Positions 5,464-5,930 of a stretch of DNA of 5,930 nucleotides are shown in pieces. Source of the stretch: Desulfobacteraceae bacterium (GTDB lineage: Bacteria; Desulfobacterota; DSM-4660; Desulfatiglandales; Desulfatiglandaceae); assembly GCA_020349865.1 (NCBI GenBank), contig CP070700.1:1037069-1042998 (forward strand), written 5' to 3'. The position numbers were made by a program, and so were the translations under genes. The notes below the pieces were generated by a model. It was not told the DNA's origin, did not search any database, and worked only from the letters and a program-made list of their open reading frames with translations. Each line of letters begins with the position of its first letter. Positions within the stretch are counted from its first letter, which is position 1.

Positions 5464-5930
5464 ATGCAGATTGATTTATCGGTACAGAACATCACTAAAA
5501 AATTTCAAGAATTTGTCGCGGTAAGCTCCGTATCTTTCGAGGTGCAACAGGGGCGTTTCTTTTCCATATTAGGCCCATCAGGCTGCGGGAAAACCACTCT
5601 TTTGAGAATGATTGCAGGGCTCACGGAGCCCACCAGCGGTACGATTGAAATTCGCGGAGAAAGCATGGATGGCATTTCACCCAATAAGCGACCGGTCAAC
5701 CTTATATTTCAGCACCTGGCTTTGTTCCCCATGATGAACGTGGAGGAAAATATTGCTTTTGGTCTGCAACGACGGGGAGAAAACAAGGCAAACATCAAAA
5801 AAAAGATTCACGCCATTCTGGAACGGGTGTACTTGTCTTGGTTTGAAAACAAAACAATAGATCAGCTTTCGGGTGGCCAGAAACAACGTGTGGCCATCGC
5901 CAGATGCATTGTACTGGAGCCGACGGTGCT
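5464..5930 (+). CDS. potA: PotA-type ABC transporter ATP-binding protein, 3' end beyond window
   Basis: Partial gene: 155 complete codons are visible and the frame is open at the right edge. It encodes the cytoplasmic ATPase that would power the importer served by the upstream binding protein. The N-terminus MQIDLSVQNITKKFQEFVAV is typical. Walker A is GPSGCGKTT (37-45). The Q-loop is FQHLALFP (82-89, Q83), close to the FQNYALFP usual in PotA/MalK-type ATPases. The ABC signature is LSGGQKQRVAIAR (135-147). The window stops in IVLEPTVL, just before the Walker B aspartate, so the catalytic glutamate, D-loop, switch histidine and regulatory C-terminal domain are not visible. Intact relatives are about 350-380 aa, so roughly 40% is present. 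The start at ATG 5464 has only a weak upstream GGA as ribosome-binding site. No stop or other good start lies just upstream in frame, so the start is fairly but not fully certain. The permease genes are expected further right. Confidence 0.9.
   Translation, partial: MQIDLSVQNITKKFQEFVAVSSVSFEVQQGRFFSILGPSGCGKTTLLRMIAGLTEPTSGTIEIRGESMDGISPNKRPVNLIFQHLALFPMMNVEENIAFGLQRRGENKANIKKKIHAILERVYLSWFENKTIDQLSGGQKQRVAIARCIVLEPTV

Overview
This is a bacterial chromosomal segment in which every recognisable gene lies on the + strand. The style points to a free-living Gram-negative, most likely a Desulfobacterota (deltaproteobacterial) relative. The reasons are the GTCATTGCGAGGAGC...GAAGCAATCTC palindromic repeat at the left edge, the CCCCTTT/AAAGGGG hairpin cluster and the ATCCTGTT repeats between genes, the moderate GC content, and a methylated-amine style oxidoreductase next to a Pot-type transporter. 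The taxonomic call is an inference from these features only.

Layout. Positions 1-162 hold a MITE-like palindromic repeat bracketed by 13-bp direct repeats. At 309-1073 is an AT-rich HAD-superfamily (CbbY / beta-phosphoglucomutase-like) phosphatase. Eighteen bases later begins a gene for a DMGDH/SARDH-like FAD oxidoreductase with a C-terminal GcvT (folate) half. This gene is broken: the FAD-binding N-terminus (1092 to about 1366) is joined out of frame to the last part of the FAD domain plus an intact GcvT region (to 2788). About 240 residues appear to be missing. Positions 2789-3408 form a 620-bp gene-free stretch full of inverted and direct repeats. At 3409-4062 is a phosphoglycolate-phosphatase-like HAD (gph). 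At 4273-5343 is a secreted PotD-family solute-binding protein, followed by a hairpin/T-tract terminator, and then a PotA-type ABC ATPase from 5464 that runs off the right edge inside its Walker B region.

How the genes may fit together. The binding protein and ATPase begin a polyamine/quaternary-amine type ABC importer whose permease genes would lie beyond the window. A DMGDH/SARDH-type enzyme oxidatively demethylates N-methylated glycine derivatives and passes the one-carbon unit to tetrahydrofolate. Co-location with an amine-type importer therefore suggests uptake and demethylation of a methylated amine or amino acid, but here the catabolic gene appears to be decaying or misassembled. The two HAD phosphatases have no obvious step in such a pathway and may be passengers. 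I found no convincing wholly new system. The most informative observations are the deletion-fusion in the oxidoreductase, the repeat elements with flanking 13-bp direct repeats, and a binding protein that appears to lack the acidic polyamine-binding pair of E. coli PotD.
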